The position numbers and the translations under genes were made by a program. 64,000 bases of DNA from Larkinella terrae (GTDB lineage: Bacteria > Bacteroidota > Bacteroidia > Cytophagales > Spirosomataceae). The notes below the pieces were generated by a model that saw only the letters and a program-made list of their open reading frames with translations, ran no database searches and had not been told where the DNA came from. How positions within the stretch are numbered: position 1 is the stretch's first letter; every line of letters starts with the position of its first letter. Shown here one piece after another: positions 53,120 to 61,764 of the stretch. The DNA is taken from the NCBI RefSeq assembly GCF_009668025.1, contig NZ_WJXZ01000002.1, forward strand, positions 441,216-505,215. The letters run 5' to 3'.

Positions 53120-53848
53120 CTACAAATCTTTCAAAACCGAACTAATTCCCCCATCCAGCGACAGGTTGGCACCGTGGATAAAACCGGACCCTTCGGAGGC
53201 CAGAAACAAGGCGAGCTTGGCGACGTCGTTGGGGTAACCGATGCGCTGAACCGGGTGGATTTTCCGAAGCTCGTCGAGGGCACTCTGGTTGCCGTTGAAA
53301 CCCGCCAGTAGCATGTCGGTTTCGATAGCCGCCGGACTGATGGCGTTGACCCGCACCCGGCCTTCCAGATCGACGGCGAGGGCTTTGGTCAGGCCAATCA
53401 GGGCGCTTTTTGACGTTGCGTAGCTGATAAACCGGCGTTTCGTCAGTTGCTGGTGAATGCTCCCGATGTTAACAATGCAGCCATTGACTTCCTCCAGTTG
53501 TTCCAGAAAGTGCTGGCTGAGCAGCAACGGACCGGTCAGGTTGACGGACATCGTGTGATTCCAGTCGCTGAGTTTCAGGCCGTCCAGGCTATCGAGCAAT
53601 TGTACGGCCGCGTTATTGATCAGGACGTGAAGCTCCGGAATCAGGACATTGAACGTGTGTTTCCATTCATTCCGGTATTCTTCATTGGTGCTAAACAGGT
53701 GAAGGTCAAACTGGATCAAGCGGTCGGCCTGGTGATGCTCAGATTCCTGAACATCCAGCCCGTAGACGTAGTATCCGGCTTCGCGGAAGGCCAGCGCCAG
53801 CGCGCTGCCTATTCCGCCTAAAACCCCTGTAATCAGTACTTTTTTCAT
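53120..53848 (-). CDS. Short-chain dehydrogenase/reductase
   Basis: A 242-residue classical SDR. Cofactor motif ITGVLGGIGSALALAF (about 5-20), catalytic Ser in GSIHQQL (about 132-138), Tyr/Lys in YATSKSALIGL (about 144-154), then ISPAAIETDMLL and a C-terminal HGANLSLDGGISS typical of FabG-like enzymes. It forms a tight group with the hydroxyacid dehydrogenase and the CMP-sugar synthetase-like gene upstream, so a role in making an unusual acidic sugar or its precursor is likely. Confidence 0.88.
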   Translation of the reverse strand: MKKVLITGVLGGIGSALALAFREAGYYVYGLDVQESEHHQADRLIQFDLHLFSTNEEYRNEWKHTFNVLIPELHVLINNAAVQLLDSLDGLKLSDWNHTMSVNLTGPLLLSQHFLEQLEEVNGCIVNIGSIHQQLTKRRFISYATSKSALIGLTKALAVDLEGRVRVNAISPAAIETDMLLAGFNGNQSALDELRKIHPVQRIGYPNDVAKLALFLASEGSGFIHGANLSLDGGISSVLKDL

Positions 53849-53853
53849 ATTGG

Positions 53854-54798
53854 TTAAGCTGTTACACCAACTTCCAGAAATTCGAACATTGACTTGATGG
53901 CCTGATGGCTGGCGCGACGAACGCCCTGAATCGTGTTGGAACCGTTGTGGGTTCCGAAAATGCAGCGATCAAAATTGCGCAGTTCCGAGTCCATCGGCAG
54001 CGGTTCGATCTCGAATACATCCAGACCAGCCGAATGAATTTTTCCGCTTTTCAGCCCATCGAGCAGGGCAACTTCGTCGATGATGGGGCCGCGTGACACG
54101 TTCACGATCCGAACGCCGTCTTTCATCTGCTGAATGCTTTTGGCATTGATCAGGTGTTTGGTTGCGGGCGTCAGGGCGCAGGTGGTTACCACAAAATCGG
54201 CGGTTTCCAGCTCTTCCGGAAAGGCCAGAAACCGGTAATTGGCTTCGTCTTCTTCAGTCCGTTTGGCGAACGGGTCATACACATTGATGTGCATATCGAA
54301 CGCCTTCAAAAACCGGGCAGTGGCTTTGCCGATATCTCCGAAGCCCACCAGGGCTACCGTATGGCCCGCCAGCGACATACCCGCCGGTTTTACCCAATTA
54401 CCCGCGCGGACTTCCCGGTCGATGTAATAGGTTTGGCGAGCGAGTCCCAGTACATACGAAACCGCGATGGTGGCCACCTCTGCGCCGAACATCATCGGGG
54501 TATTGATAATGGGAATCCCTAATTCTTTGCAGGCTTTGAAATCAACGTTATCGACGCCGATTCCCCATTTAACGGCGGCTTTCAGTTTACCGGCTTTACC
54601 GGCCCGGAAAATACGCTCCGTTGCCTGATCGTCACCAATAATCCAGCCGTCAACCGTCGGAACGAGTTCGAGCAGTTCTTCTTCGGAAAGAATCTGAACA
54701 ACTTTCGGTGCCACAACTTCGATCCCGACTTCTTCAAAAATGGGTAAAAACTCAGCTAACTGGCCCAGCATGGGTGGGCAGGTGATCAGGACTTTCAT
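53854..54798 (-). CDS. D-2-hydroxyacid dehydrogenase (3-phosphoglycerate dehydrogenase-like)
   Basis: A 314-residue NAD-dependent dehydrogenase. The Rossmann motif is VGFGDIGKATARFLKAF (about 150-166), the catalytic Arg is in NVSRGPIIDEVALL (about 229-242), Glu and His lie near 258-282 (CIFGTHNG). It lacks the ACT-type regulatory domain of SerA, which suggests a dedicated biosynthetic role. Its start overlaps the end of the upstream cytidylyltransferase-like gene by four bases (ATGA), so translation is coupled. Confidence 0.88.
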   Translation of the reverse strand: MKVLITCPPMLGQLAEFLPIFEEVGIEVVAPKVVQILSEEELLELVPTVDGWIIGDDQATERIFRAGKAGKLKAAVKWGIGVDNVDFKACKELGIPIINTPMMFGAEVATIAVSYVLGLARQTYYIDREVRAGNWVKPAGMSLAGHTVALVGFGDIGKATARFLKAFDMHINVYDPFAKRTEEDEANYRFLAFPEELETADFVVTTCALTPATKHLINAKSIQQMKDGVRIVNVSRGPIIDEVALLDGLKSGKIHSAGLDVFEIEPLPMDSELRNFDRCIFGTHNGSNTIQGVRRASHQAIKSMFEFLEVGVTA

Positions 54799-55478
54799 AG
54801 GGCTAGTTCGGGATAGAGTTCGGTAAAGAGGAATTCGGCAACTTTAAAGTTCAGTTCGACATCAATGTCCTGGGCCTCAATGTCCGGAATCTCGTACAGG
54901 AACGGACGGTCGCCGATGCGGTTATGTTTCTGGAGCAGGGTCTCTTTTTTAAAGAGGTACATGCAGGAGTTTTCCATGTAAATGGGCGGCAGATCCTGAG
55001 TCCGGAGCAAGATGGCCGGGTTGTGGTTAACGGCCCGGGCCAGCGGATCCCACAACCGGGTCTGCAAGCGCGTTACGCCAAAAAGCGTATCGTAAATCGG
55101 GTAATTTTTCAGGAATTGCTGAATGCCGCGTTCAACGGTTTCGGCCGACAGTAGCGGATTGGTGCTGTGGGTCTGCAAATAAAAGTCGGCGGGAATCTGG
55201 TCGCAGGTGTTCAGCAACACGTTATTCATCGGAATAGCGCCATCGCACAGGTGCTTGGGGCGTTCCAGAACCGTCACGGTCGGATACAGTTCCTGCGCCT
55301 GCTCAATGATTGTCGGGCTGTCGGTATCAATAACGACCTTGGTAATAGATGGGCATTCCAGTAAGGTATCGATAATCCGGTGGAACAGCGGTTTACCGGC
55401 AAAATCCCGGTAGTTTTTACCCGGAACGCGCTCACTCGAATGGCGCATGGGAACGATGGCAGCAACAGAATAGCTCAT
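54795..55478 (-). CDS. Acylneuraminate cytidylyltransferase family protein
   Basis: A 227-residue nucleotidyltransferase of the CMP-NeuAc/CMP-Kdo synthetase family. The start at 55478 begins MSYSVAAIVPMRHSSERVPG, where the P-loop-like AIVPMRHSSERVPGKN is diagnostic; a 21-residue upstream extension lacks support and would cover the leader element. VIDTDSPTIIEQA (about 49-61) and LQTHSTNPLLSAETVERG are also typical. A NeuB-type synthase is not in the window, so the activated sugar acid is unknown. Confidence 0.85.
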   Translation of the reverse strand: MSYSVAAIVPMRHSSERVPGKNYRDFAGKPLFHRIIDTLLECPSITKVVIDTDSPTIIEQAQELYPTVTVLERPKHLCDGAIPMNNVLLNTCDQIPADFYLQTHSTNPLLSAETVERGIQQFLKNYPIYDTLFGVTRLQTRLWDPLARAVNHNPAILLRTQDLPPIYMENSCMYLFKKETLLQKHNRIGDRPFLYEIPDIEAQDIDVELNFKVAEFLFTELYPELAL

Positions 55479-55482
55479 ATGG

Positions 55483-55494
55483 ATAACGTTAAGT
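55483..55494 (-). promoter_or_regulatory. Capsule-locus leader element, weak copy (cytidylyltransferase gene)
   Basis: On the - strand ACTTAACGTTAT, 4 nt before the start codon at 55478; one base differs from the core ACTCAACGTTAT. Confidence 0.35.
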
Positions 55495-55537
55495 TTTTGT
55501 AATACAGCGGCACTGAAAAGCTCAATCAGGGGTTGGA

Positions 55538-56482
55538 TCATTCATACGCAATTTGTTTCATGACAACCTGCTCCTGATTCAACGGCTTCTCGCGCCGGAA
55601 CACTTCGTTGGGGTAATAAAACCGTTCGCGAAGGGTGCGGTCGAGCGTCCCGAAGAAACGGTAGCCCTGATACGTTCCCCAAAATTGGAGAATCCGAAAA
55701 ACCGGTATCTCGGTACAATGCTGCCAGAACACCCGTTCCTGAAGCGCCGTAACGTAGTCACTGATCAGATTGGAAACGGACAGGTAAGCGAAATCCCACA
55801 GGCCAAACCGGGCCATCGGTTTGAGTCGCTTAAAGGCAATGGCTTCGCGGTAATACCGATTGAAAATCTTACGGGGCGTTTCTTCGTGCACGTGGACAAT
55901 GGTCGCATCCGCATCGTAAGCGATTTTGTAACCGCGTTGTAAAATCTCACTCGCCCAGTGCAGATCTTCCAAACCCGTCAGGGTTTCGTCGTAAGGCAAT
56001 TCCTGCCACAAAGAGCGCCGAATGGCGGTATTGGCATTGTTGCAAAACGGAATCTGCTGGTTGTAATTGGAAACCGCCGGAAACCACTTGGCAAACAGTT
56101 GCTGCTCCGAGTATTTACTGGATTGATTCCCGATCTGCCGACCGTAGGTTAGCGCTGTCTTGGCATCCTCAAACGGTTTCAACATCTGGTCGATCCAGTT
56201 AGTATAAACCGGGTACACATGCGCACTCGCGAAAAGCAGAATCTCGCCGGACGCCTGTTCGCAACCAATGTTCAGTGCTCGTCCGAATGAGAACTCTTCC
56301 GGACGAATCCGAACGATTTTTGCACCGTAACTTTCGGCAATCCGAACCGTATTATCCTTGGAGCCCGAATCGACTAGAATCACTTCCAGGTCGGTCTGGG
56401 TTTCCTGCTGCTTAATACCGTTCAGTAATTTCCCAATATGGGCTTCTTCGTTGAACGCTCGTATGATAATGCTACAAGTCAT
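55538..56482 (-). CDS. GT2-family glycosyltransferase
   Basis: A 314-residue GT-A glycosyltransferase. It begins CSIIIRAFNEEAHIGKLLNG (about 3-22), has VDSGSKDNTVRIAESYG (about 37-53), the Asp-rich/metal site region FASAHVYPVYTNW and LTGLEDLHWASEILQRGYKI (about 166-185) with the ED motif of inverting GT2 enzymes. It resembles rhamnosyl- and other capsule transferases. It lies between the priming transferase and the CMP-sugar group. Confidence 0.88.
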   Translation of the reverse strand: MTCSIIIRAFNEEAHIGKLLNGIKQQETQTDLEVILVDSGSKDNTVRIAESYGAKIVRIRPEEFSFGRALNIGCEQASGEILLFASAHVYPVYTNWIDQMLKPFEDAKTALTYGRQIGNQSSKYSEQQLFAKWFPAVSNYNQQIPFCNNANTAIRRSLWQELPYDETLTGLEDLHWASEILQRGYKIAYDADATIVHVHEETPRKIFNRYYREAIAFKRLKPMARFGLWDFAYLSVSNLISDYVTALQERVFWQHCTEIPVFRILQFWGTYQGYRFFGTLDRTLRERFYYPNEVFRREKPLNQEQVVMKQIAYE

Positions 56483-56515
56483 AGGGTTCTGTTTCTTAGG
56501 AAATTCGGCTCCTGA

Positions 56516-57172
56516 TTACCAGGCGTTTTTGTCACCCTTGATCATTTTCTCCACAGTCCACCAGCAGATTTTTAAATCCAGCGAAAGTGAGGCATACTTG
56601 GTGTACCAGATGTCGTAACGAACCCGGTGGCGCATCTGATTCAGTTCTGCCGTTTCGCCCCGTAGTCCTTTCGACTGCGCCAGACCCGTAATTCCCGGTT
56701 TGGTCTTGAAGCGTTGGCGGTATTCCGGAATGAGCGGTAAATACTGGACATCCAACGGAATGGGGTGCGGTCTGGGTCCTACGATACTCATGTGTCCGGC
56801 AATGACATTCAACACCTGGGGCAATTCATCGAGATTCGTTTTCCGGAGAACCTGGCCAACCCGGGTTACCCTGATGTCGTTGTGAGTAGCCTGTTTAAAC
56901 GAAGCATTCTTCTGGTACTTCATGGTCCGGAACTTCAGGCAGGGAAAGGGCCGGCCATTCCGTCCCGATCGCAACTGGACGAAGAGGATAGGACCTTTGG
57001 ATTCCAGTCTAATCAACAGCCCGATTAATGGAATGAACCACGACAAAATGAAGATGGTAACCAGAAGAGAGACAATGATATCGAAGACCCGTTTTGCTAT
57101 CGGCTGTTGTTTTCCCGTAGCCGTATCGCTGACGACATAATACGAGGATTCGGGTTTTAACAAGTCAATCAT
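56516..57172 (-). CDS. Priming bacterial sugar transferase (polyprenyl glycosyl-1-phosphate transferase)
   Basis: A 218-residue membrane enzyme that moves sugar-1-phosphate to undecaprenyl phosphate and starts repeat-unit synthesis. The start at 57172 fits the leader element. It has the entry motif KRVFDIIVSLLVTIFILSWF (about 23-42), then SKGPILFVQLRSGRNGRPF, KFRTMKY, LRKTNLDELPQVLNV with the catalytic Asp-Glu and PGITGLAQ. It is a short form lacking the N-terminal helix bundle of WbaP. Confidence 0.93.
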   Translation of the reverse strand: MIDLLKPESSYYVVSDTATGKQQPIAKRVFDIIVSLLVTIFILSWFIPLIGLLIRLESKGPILFVQLRSGRNGRPFPCLKFRTMKYQKNASFKQATHNDIRVTRVGQVLRKTNLDELPQVLNVIAGHMSIVGPRPHPIPLDVQYLPLIPEYRQRFKTKPGITGLAQSKGLRGETAELNQMRHRVRYDIWYTKYASLSLDLKICWWTVEKMIKGDKNAW

Positions 57173-57191
57173 AACGTTTCCAGTTGAGTAA
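57169..57191 (-). promoter_or_regulatory. Capsule-locus leader element, spaced copy (sugar transferase)
   Basis: On the - strand TTACTC, seven inserted nucleotides, then AACGTTATGA, in which ATG is the start codon. It supports the start at 57172 rather than an upstream ATG at 57247. Confidence 0.6.
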
Positions 57192-57280
57192 GATACTTTT
57201 GGGCAATGAGCTACCAACCGGAGGTTAAATTCCGGCTGGCAGACCATTAAAAATGAGTAGTCTGGAGAACTGAAACCGTT

Positions 57281-59638
57281 TTAGCTGCCTGGCAGTAAAC
57301 GTTTCAGGAAGGATTTCTTCTTGTCAGAATCCTGTTCGTAGTATCCACCGGAGCCATACCCGTAGCCATACCCGTATCCGTATCCGTAGCCATACCCGTA
57401 TCCAGTTCCTTCATGGATCGAGTTCAGAATCAGGCTTAGTTTCCGGAAGCGCTGCTCTTTATACATAACCTCCACCATTTTCAGGTGCTGTTTTGGGGTT
57501 ACGTCATGCCGCACTACGTACATAGTTGCGTCGGTTTTATCGGCCAGAATCTGGGCGTCAGTAACCAGACCAATCGGAGGGGAGTCCACGATAATGTACT
57601 GGAACCGCTCTCTCAACTGCTGGAACAGATCGTCTACTCTGTCGCTAACCAAAAGCTCAGCCGGGTTGGGCGGAATTGGTCCACTCGTCAGAATGAAGTA
57701 ATTCGCCATACCGGGAACGGGTTGCAGAATGTCATCGAGCGTAACCTGGCCAACCAGGAAGTTACTGAGACCAACGGTATTCGGCATGTCGAGCATGGAA
57801 TGGAGCTTCGGACGGCGTAAGTCCATTTCCAGAATGACGGTCGGGCGATCAATGAGCGCGAGGCTGGCCCCGAGGTTCAGCGAGATGAACGATTTTCCTT
57901 CCCCACTGATGCTGGAAGTAAACAGAATAGCCAGGCTCTCGTTGTTCGATCGCAGGAATTGCAGGTTGGTCCGCAAGGCCCGGACTTGCTCGGCCACGAT
58001 GGATCGGCTGTTGCTGGTAACCACCAGCGGGAATTTATGCTTGGCATAAGAGATTTCCCCGACGATTGGTGTACTGGTCAGTTCTTCAATATCCGTCCGT
58101 TTCCCGATCCGGTTATTCAGCATATCGCGGGTCGCAAAAGCACCCACCGGAATCAGCAGGCCAACAACGCCGAACAGCAGAAAAACAAGGGCTTTTTTCG
58201 GTTTGATCGGTTTGCTGGTGCTTCTGGCGCGGTCGATGGTCCGGCTGTCTGCAATGGCCGAAGCGTACGACAGGGCGGTTTCTTCGCGTTTAGCCAGCAA
58301 ATACGTGTAAAGGTTGTTTTTGATCGCCTGTTGACGGGTGATGTCCAGCAAAGCGCGTTCTTTACGAGGAACCGAGCGAATCATCGATTCGAACTTGCTG
58401 TTGTGCGCCATCAGCTTCTGACGGGTACCCGTCAAAATGTTCTTCATCGTTTGGATGTTATCCCGGATGTTGGCTCTTGTCGAGCGAATCTGATCATCAA
58501 CGGAACGCAGCAGCGGGTTATTTTCCGAGGTCGTCTTCACCAGATTCTCCCGTTGCAGTTCCAGTTCCGAAACTTTGGCAATCAGGCCCAGCAGCGTCGG
58601 ATCGCTTAAGCCCAGCGTCGAAGGAGCTGCTCCGCTTTCCCCTTCTTTCCGATTGACAAATTGCGACACATCTTCCAGCGCACCCAACTGGATGTTGACC
58701 TGGCTCAGTTGCGCGTCGTTCTGTTGAACATTTTGCAGAAAAATCTGCGATTCCGTGCTGATGTCCGTAATCCCCTGTGCCGACTTATAGCTCTCTACGT
58801 CTTTTTCCACCGTAGCCAGTTCACCGGAAATCAGTTGCAACCGGTCTTCAATGAATGTCAGGGTGTTGGAGGCTACCTGGTTTTTATCCTTTAAAGCCGC
58901 ATCGTTATATTCTTCAACAATTTTATCGAGAATATTGCGTCCCTTTTCGGGAACAGCGGTCTCCATACTCAGGACCAGTACCGTCGATTGCTTGCTGGTC
59001 GCTTCCACTTTCAAATTTTCAACATAGTTCTGAATGACCTCCTGTTGAGGAGCCACGCGAACAATGACAGGAACCGTATCCAGTTTGGCGGTTTTCTTTG
59101 GGAAAATCCGAATCCGGCCGAACTCGGTGTTCAGGCTTTGGTTAACGGGATACGTCTTTTCACCAATCTTAACGGTTGTCGGAGTGATAAAACCGATGGT
59201 AAGCGGTTCTTCGTAGAGCAACGCTTTGGGGCGCTCGATAACTAACCGAAAAGGAGAATCCTTGTAGATTTCACGCTCTCCGACCGGCGTATCGTGGAGG
59301 TAAGTAACGTTCAATGCCAGGGCATCGTTTACTTTCTCCATGATCGTGTAGGACTTGAGAATTTCGATTTCGTTCTCGACAACCTTTGAATCCGTGAAGA
59401 GATCCATCTCTTTCATGATGTTGTCGGCCGAAATTCCTTTTTTCTCGTCCTTAATCAAAATACTGCTCTGCACTTTGTAGATAGGAACCTGGTACAGCAG
59501 ATAGGCGTATCCCGCGGCCAGCAAAACAACGAGCGAAAGCAGAAACCATTTCCAGTTTTTCAAATACCGGAAGAGGATCAGCCGGAGGTCTGGCTCTTTT
59601 TCCTCCTGCTGGTGGTAAACGTACGGAGTAGTAATCAT
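57281..59638 (-). CDS. wzc: Wzc-type polysaccharide co-polymerase and tyrosine autokinase
   Basis: A 785-residue inner-membrane protein. A chain-length-determinant (Wzz) domain with the first helix near residues 27-48 is followed by a long periplasmic coiled-coil region, a second helix (about 505-525, KKALVFLLFGVVGLLIPVG), and a BY-kinase domain with Walker A SSISGEGKS (about 600), VILEMDLRRPKLH and VDSPPIGLVTDA. The tail has eight Gly-Tyr pairs plus YYEQ, giving ten tyrosines for autophosphorylation. The start at 59638 (MITTPYV) fits the leader element. Partner of Wza at 59704 and of the CpsB-type phosphatase. Confidence 0.95.
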   Translation of the reverse strand: MITTPYVYHQQEEKEPDLRLILFRYLKNWKWFLLSLVVLLAAGYAYLLYQVPIYKVQSSILIKDEKKGISADNIMKEMDLFTDSKVVENEIEILKSYTIMEKVNDALALNVTYLHDTPVGEREIYKDSPFRLVIERPKALLYEEPLTIGFITPTTVKIGEKTYPVNQSLNTEFGRIRIFPKKTAKLDTVPVIVRVAPQQEVIQNYVENLKVEATSKQSTVLVLSMETAVPEKGRNILDKIVEEYNDAALKDKNQVASNTLTFIEDRLQLISGELATVEKDVESYKSAQGITDISTESQIFLQNVQQNDAQLSQVNIQLGALEDVSQFVNRKEGESGAAPSTLGLSDPTLLGLIAKVSELELQRENLVKTTSENNPLLRSVDDQIRSTRANIRDNIQTMKNILTGTRQKLMAHNSKFESMIRSVPRKERALLDITRQQAIKNNLYTYLLAKREETALSYASAIADSRTIDRARSTSKPIKPKKALVFLLFGVVGLLIPVGAFATRDMLNNRIGKRTDIEELTSTPIVGEISYAKHKFPLVVTSNSRSIVAEQVRALRTNLQFLRSNNESLAILFTSSISGEGKSFISLNLGASLALIDRPTVILEMDLRRPKLHSMLDMPNTVGLSNFLVGQVTLDDILQPVPGMANYFILTSGPIPPNPAELLVSDRVDDLFQQLRERFQYIIVDSPPIGLVTDAQILADKTDATMYVVRHDVTPKQHLKMVEVMYKEQRFRKLSLILNSIHEGTGYGYGYGYGYGYGYGYGSGGYYEQDSDKKKSFLKRLLPGS
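57353..57403 (-). repeat. Six-base coding microsatellite (Gly-Tyr)n in wzc
   Basis: 51 bp coding eight GY pairs and a final G. An 18-bp unit (GGATACGGGTATGGCTAC) occurs twice, separated by one GGATAC, with a partial third copy. Slippage could change the number of tyrosines without a frameshift. Confidence 0.85.
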
Positions 59639-59657
59639 AACGTTGTTGAGTAAAAAG
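59635..59657 (-). promoter_or_regulatory. Capsule-locus leader element, spaced copy (wzc)
   Basis: On the - strand TTTTTACTC, three extra bases (AAC), then AACGTTATGA, with ATG as the wzc start codon. Confidence 0.65.
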
Positions 59658-59703
59658 GTACTATTGGTTAGCAATCCGGTCTGGATTGCCGGGGTAATGC
59701 TTT

Positions 59704-60489
59704 TTATCGACGGATAATGACTGCTATAAGAGACAGTGCACCAATAATCGATGGTAAAATGGTATAAAAGCGATCGGCGTAGGCCAAACGGGATTTGCCC
59801 GGTTCTACATATACGACGTCGTTCGGATGCAAATAATAGAATGGGGATTTGAACAGATCCCGCTGGTTCATGTTGATCCGGCCAAACTCCCGCTTGCCGT
59901 TGGTTTCCCGAATGACCAACACATTGTCCCGGCGCCCGTAGATCGTGATGTCACCCGCCAGACTGAGCGCTTCGTTGATATTCATTTGTTCGTTTGGAAC
60001 GCTAAACATCGACGGACGGGCTACTTCACCCAGAACGGATACTTTAAAATTCAAAAACCGGACGGACACGGTTGGTTCTTTCAGGTAATTTTTCAGTTTC
60101 TCCTGAAACAACTCCTGGGTACGGGCCGAGGTAAGGCCAGCCACTTTTACTTTACCCAACATTGGAAATTGAATATTCCCATCAGCATCGACCAGGTAGC
60201 CAACAACCGCTGTGACAGGAACCTGCCCATTCATTGCCTGAAAATTAGCGATCCGCTCAACACCGGCATACGGATTAAAAAAACTGCTGGCTTCCGGATT
60301 CAGACTATTGACATTGATGCCCAACATGTCATTGGTCTGAATAGTGGGGGTATACCGATTGACAATTTCTTCCGAGACCCCGGTACTGTCCGGAGACGTA
60401 GTTTGAAAGTAAGTAATCTGTTTTTGGGAGATGCAGGACGAGAAGCCAATTACCATCAAACCGAGTACTAACCAATTCCAATTCTTCAT
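59704..60489 (-). CDS. wza: Wza-type polysaccharide export lipoprotein
   Basis: A 261-residue outer-membrane/periplasmic lipoprotein. The signal peptide has lipobox FSSC and Cys19. The polysaccharide export (PES) domain spans about 40-140 (LGINVNSLNPEASSFFNPYAG is given in parts: 56-66 and 67-76), then a SLBB-like region (VSVLGEVARPSMFSVPNEQ, about 150-168) and a C-terminal helix (about 238-257) as in Bacteroidota Wza. It is the first gene of the - arm and forms the export channel with Wzc. Confidence 0.92.
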   Translation of the reverse strand: MKNWNWLVLGLMVIGFSSCISQKQITYFQTTSPDSTGVSEEIVNRYTPTIQTNDMLGINVNSLNPEASSFFNPYAGVERIANFQAMNGQVPVTAVVGYLVDADGNIQFPMLGKVKVAGLTSARTQELFQEKLKNYLKEPTVSVRFLNFKVSVLGEVARPSMFSVPNEQMNINEALSLAGDITIYGRRDNVLVIRETNGKREFGRINMNQRDLFKSPFYYLHPNDVVYVEPGKSRLAYADRFYTILPSIIGALSLIAVIIRR

Positions 60490-60888
60490 GTGCTAAATTT
60501 TTCGATCAATAAACTAAGTACTTACTGTATTTAACGGTTTGTCCGACAGGAAAGAACCTGAATTAAGTCTCCACTACTCCCAAATACCCCGATGCGTCAT
60601 GGCCTCTTTAATGGATTCGCTGAAACGGCAGAAATAATTTCGCATATTTTTTGCCCTCAAAACGAGAAAATAGCTACCGTATCCTAAATTTTTGCCTATT
60701 GATTTTAGGAAATGCAAAAATATTTTCTCATTTTTCGACATCGATTTAGTTATCAGACTTTTTAATGGTTTTTCGCTATTCCATTAATTATCCGATTTCT
60801 CTCCGATGTCATCCTAAGTATGAATTTTTTTTTGCAATTACTTAGTTAAATCAACCTGTTTTAAACTCTATCTCTTGTTCCTATTGCC
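60490..60888. other. Non-coding gap upstream of the - arm of the capsule locus
   Basis: About 400 AT-rich bases. TATTTTTG on the - strand (60722-60715) matches the Bacteroidota -7 pattern and could drive wza; a good -33 element is not seen. No gene is visible. Confidence 0.5.
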
Positions 60889-61209
60889 ATGCGTAAGTAT
60901 GAATTGACCGACTCACAGTGGGAGAAATTAAAGGACATGATGCCCTCCAACAATCGTCCTGGCCGCCCTTGGCGTTCTCATCGGCAATCTATTAATGGTA
61001 TTCTCTGGATTTTGAATTCCGGTGCCCCCTGGCGTGACCTGCCAGAGCGCTACGGTTCCTGGAAAACCATTTATGATCGTTTTCGTCGCTGGCAACGTGA
61101 TGGGACTCTGGCAAAAATTTTAACCCTTTTGCAATTGAACTTCCCAACGGTAGCAGCAGAGAATTACACGCCGATTGTAGCGGAGCAAAACCTTTCAACA
61201 GTCAGTTAG
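60889..61209 (+). pseudogene. IS5-type transposase N-terminal remnant
   Basis: A 106-residue frame. Residues 1-80 match the N-terminal (DUF4096-type) part of IS5/IS427-group transposase OrfA: YELTDSQWEKLKDMMP, GRPWRSHRQSINGILWILN and GAPWRDLPERYGSWKTIYDR. The last 25 residues do not look like the family and the DDE catalytic OrfB is absent downstream. It is a truncated remnant, not an active element; no terminal inverted repeat was found. Confidence 0.8.
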
Positions 61210-61684
61210 TTTCTAATTGACTGCAAAGTGCCTGCCGTATCTCTCTAAAGACGGAAACAAGTAAAGATATTTCAACAAACGTTGAAATGGGGTGTGGTTG
61301 ACAGAGATGCAAAAGCTTCCTGATGGGAAGCTGATGGCTGTTACTAAAATGGATGAGGGAATAAAGCCTCTCAAACAAAACCGGTACTTCTACTTTCAAG
61401 CGTTAGTGAGAATTATCAGTCAAAGACGTGGGTTATTCTCAGATTGGCTCTATTACAAATTTTAATTCAAATATAATTGAAATTGTTATAAAGCAAGAGT
61501 TTTACGCGTAAAATAAATGTTAAATAGGATTTTTATTATTTAACCACTTTATAATTAAAGTTTTAAATATACAAAATCCGACTAATTAACAGACAGGTGG
61601 TTTAGATACCAAATCAATTGAATGGTTACAAAATTTGTGCCAGCAACAGTTTTATCTACTCATTTATTAAGATAGTACAATAAA
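61210..61684. other. Gap without a recognisable gene
   Basis: AT-rich, with only a short - strand frame (61202-61399) that looks accidental. It may hold decayed parts of the insertion element. Nothing else can be supported. Confidence 0.5.
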
Positions 61685-61721
61685 AAAGTCGGATCTGAAC
61701 AGATGTTCGAGATCCGACTTT
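61685..61721 (-). terminator. Terminator of the peptide/acyltransferase operon
   Basis: 12-bp perfect stem AAAGTCGGATCT (61685-61696) with AGATCCGACTTT (61710-61721), extended by an inner GAAC/GTTC pair. On the - strand it is followed by a T-run. It ends 44 nt after the stop of the gene at 61765. Confidence 0.82.
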
Positions 61722-61764
61722 AAGAATTGAAAACAAGGAATGGTAATCTGTTATTGTTTTGCTG

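Noticed and set aside
57353-57403. Short tandem repeats considered as a CRISPR-like array
   Set aside because: The repeats are six-base codon pairs within wzc without spacers.
61202-61399. A 65-codon - strand frame downstream of the IS5 remnant
   Set aside because: No family features, no start signals, and it lies in a decayed region.
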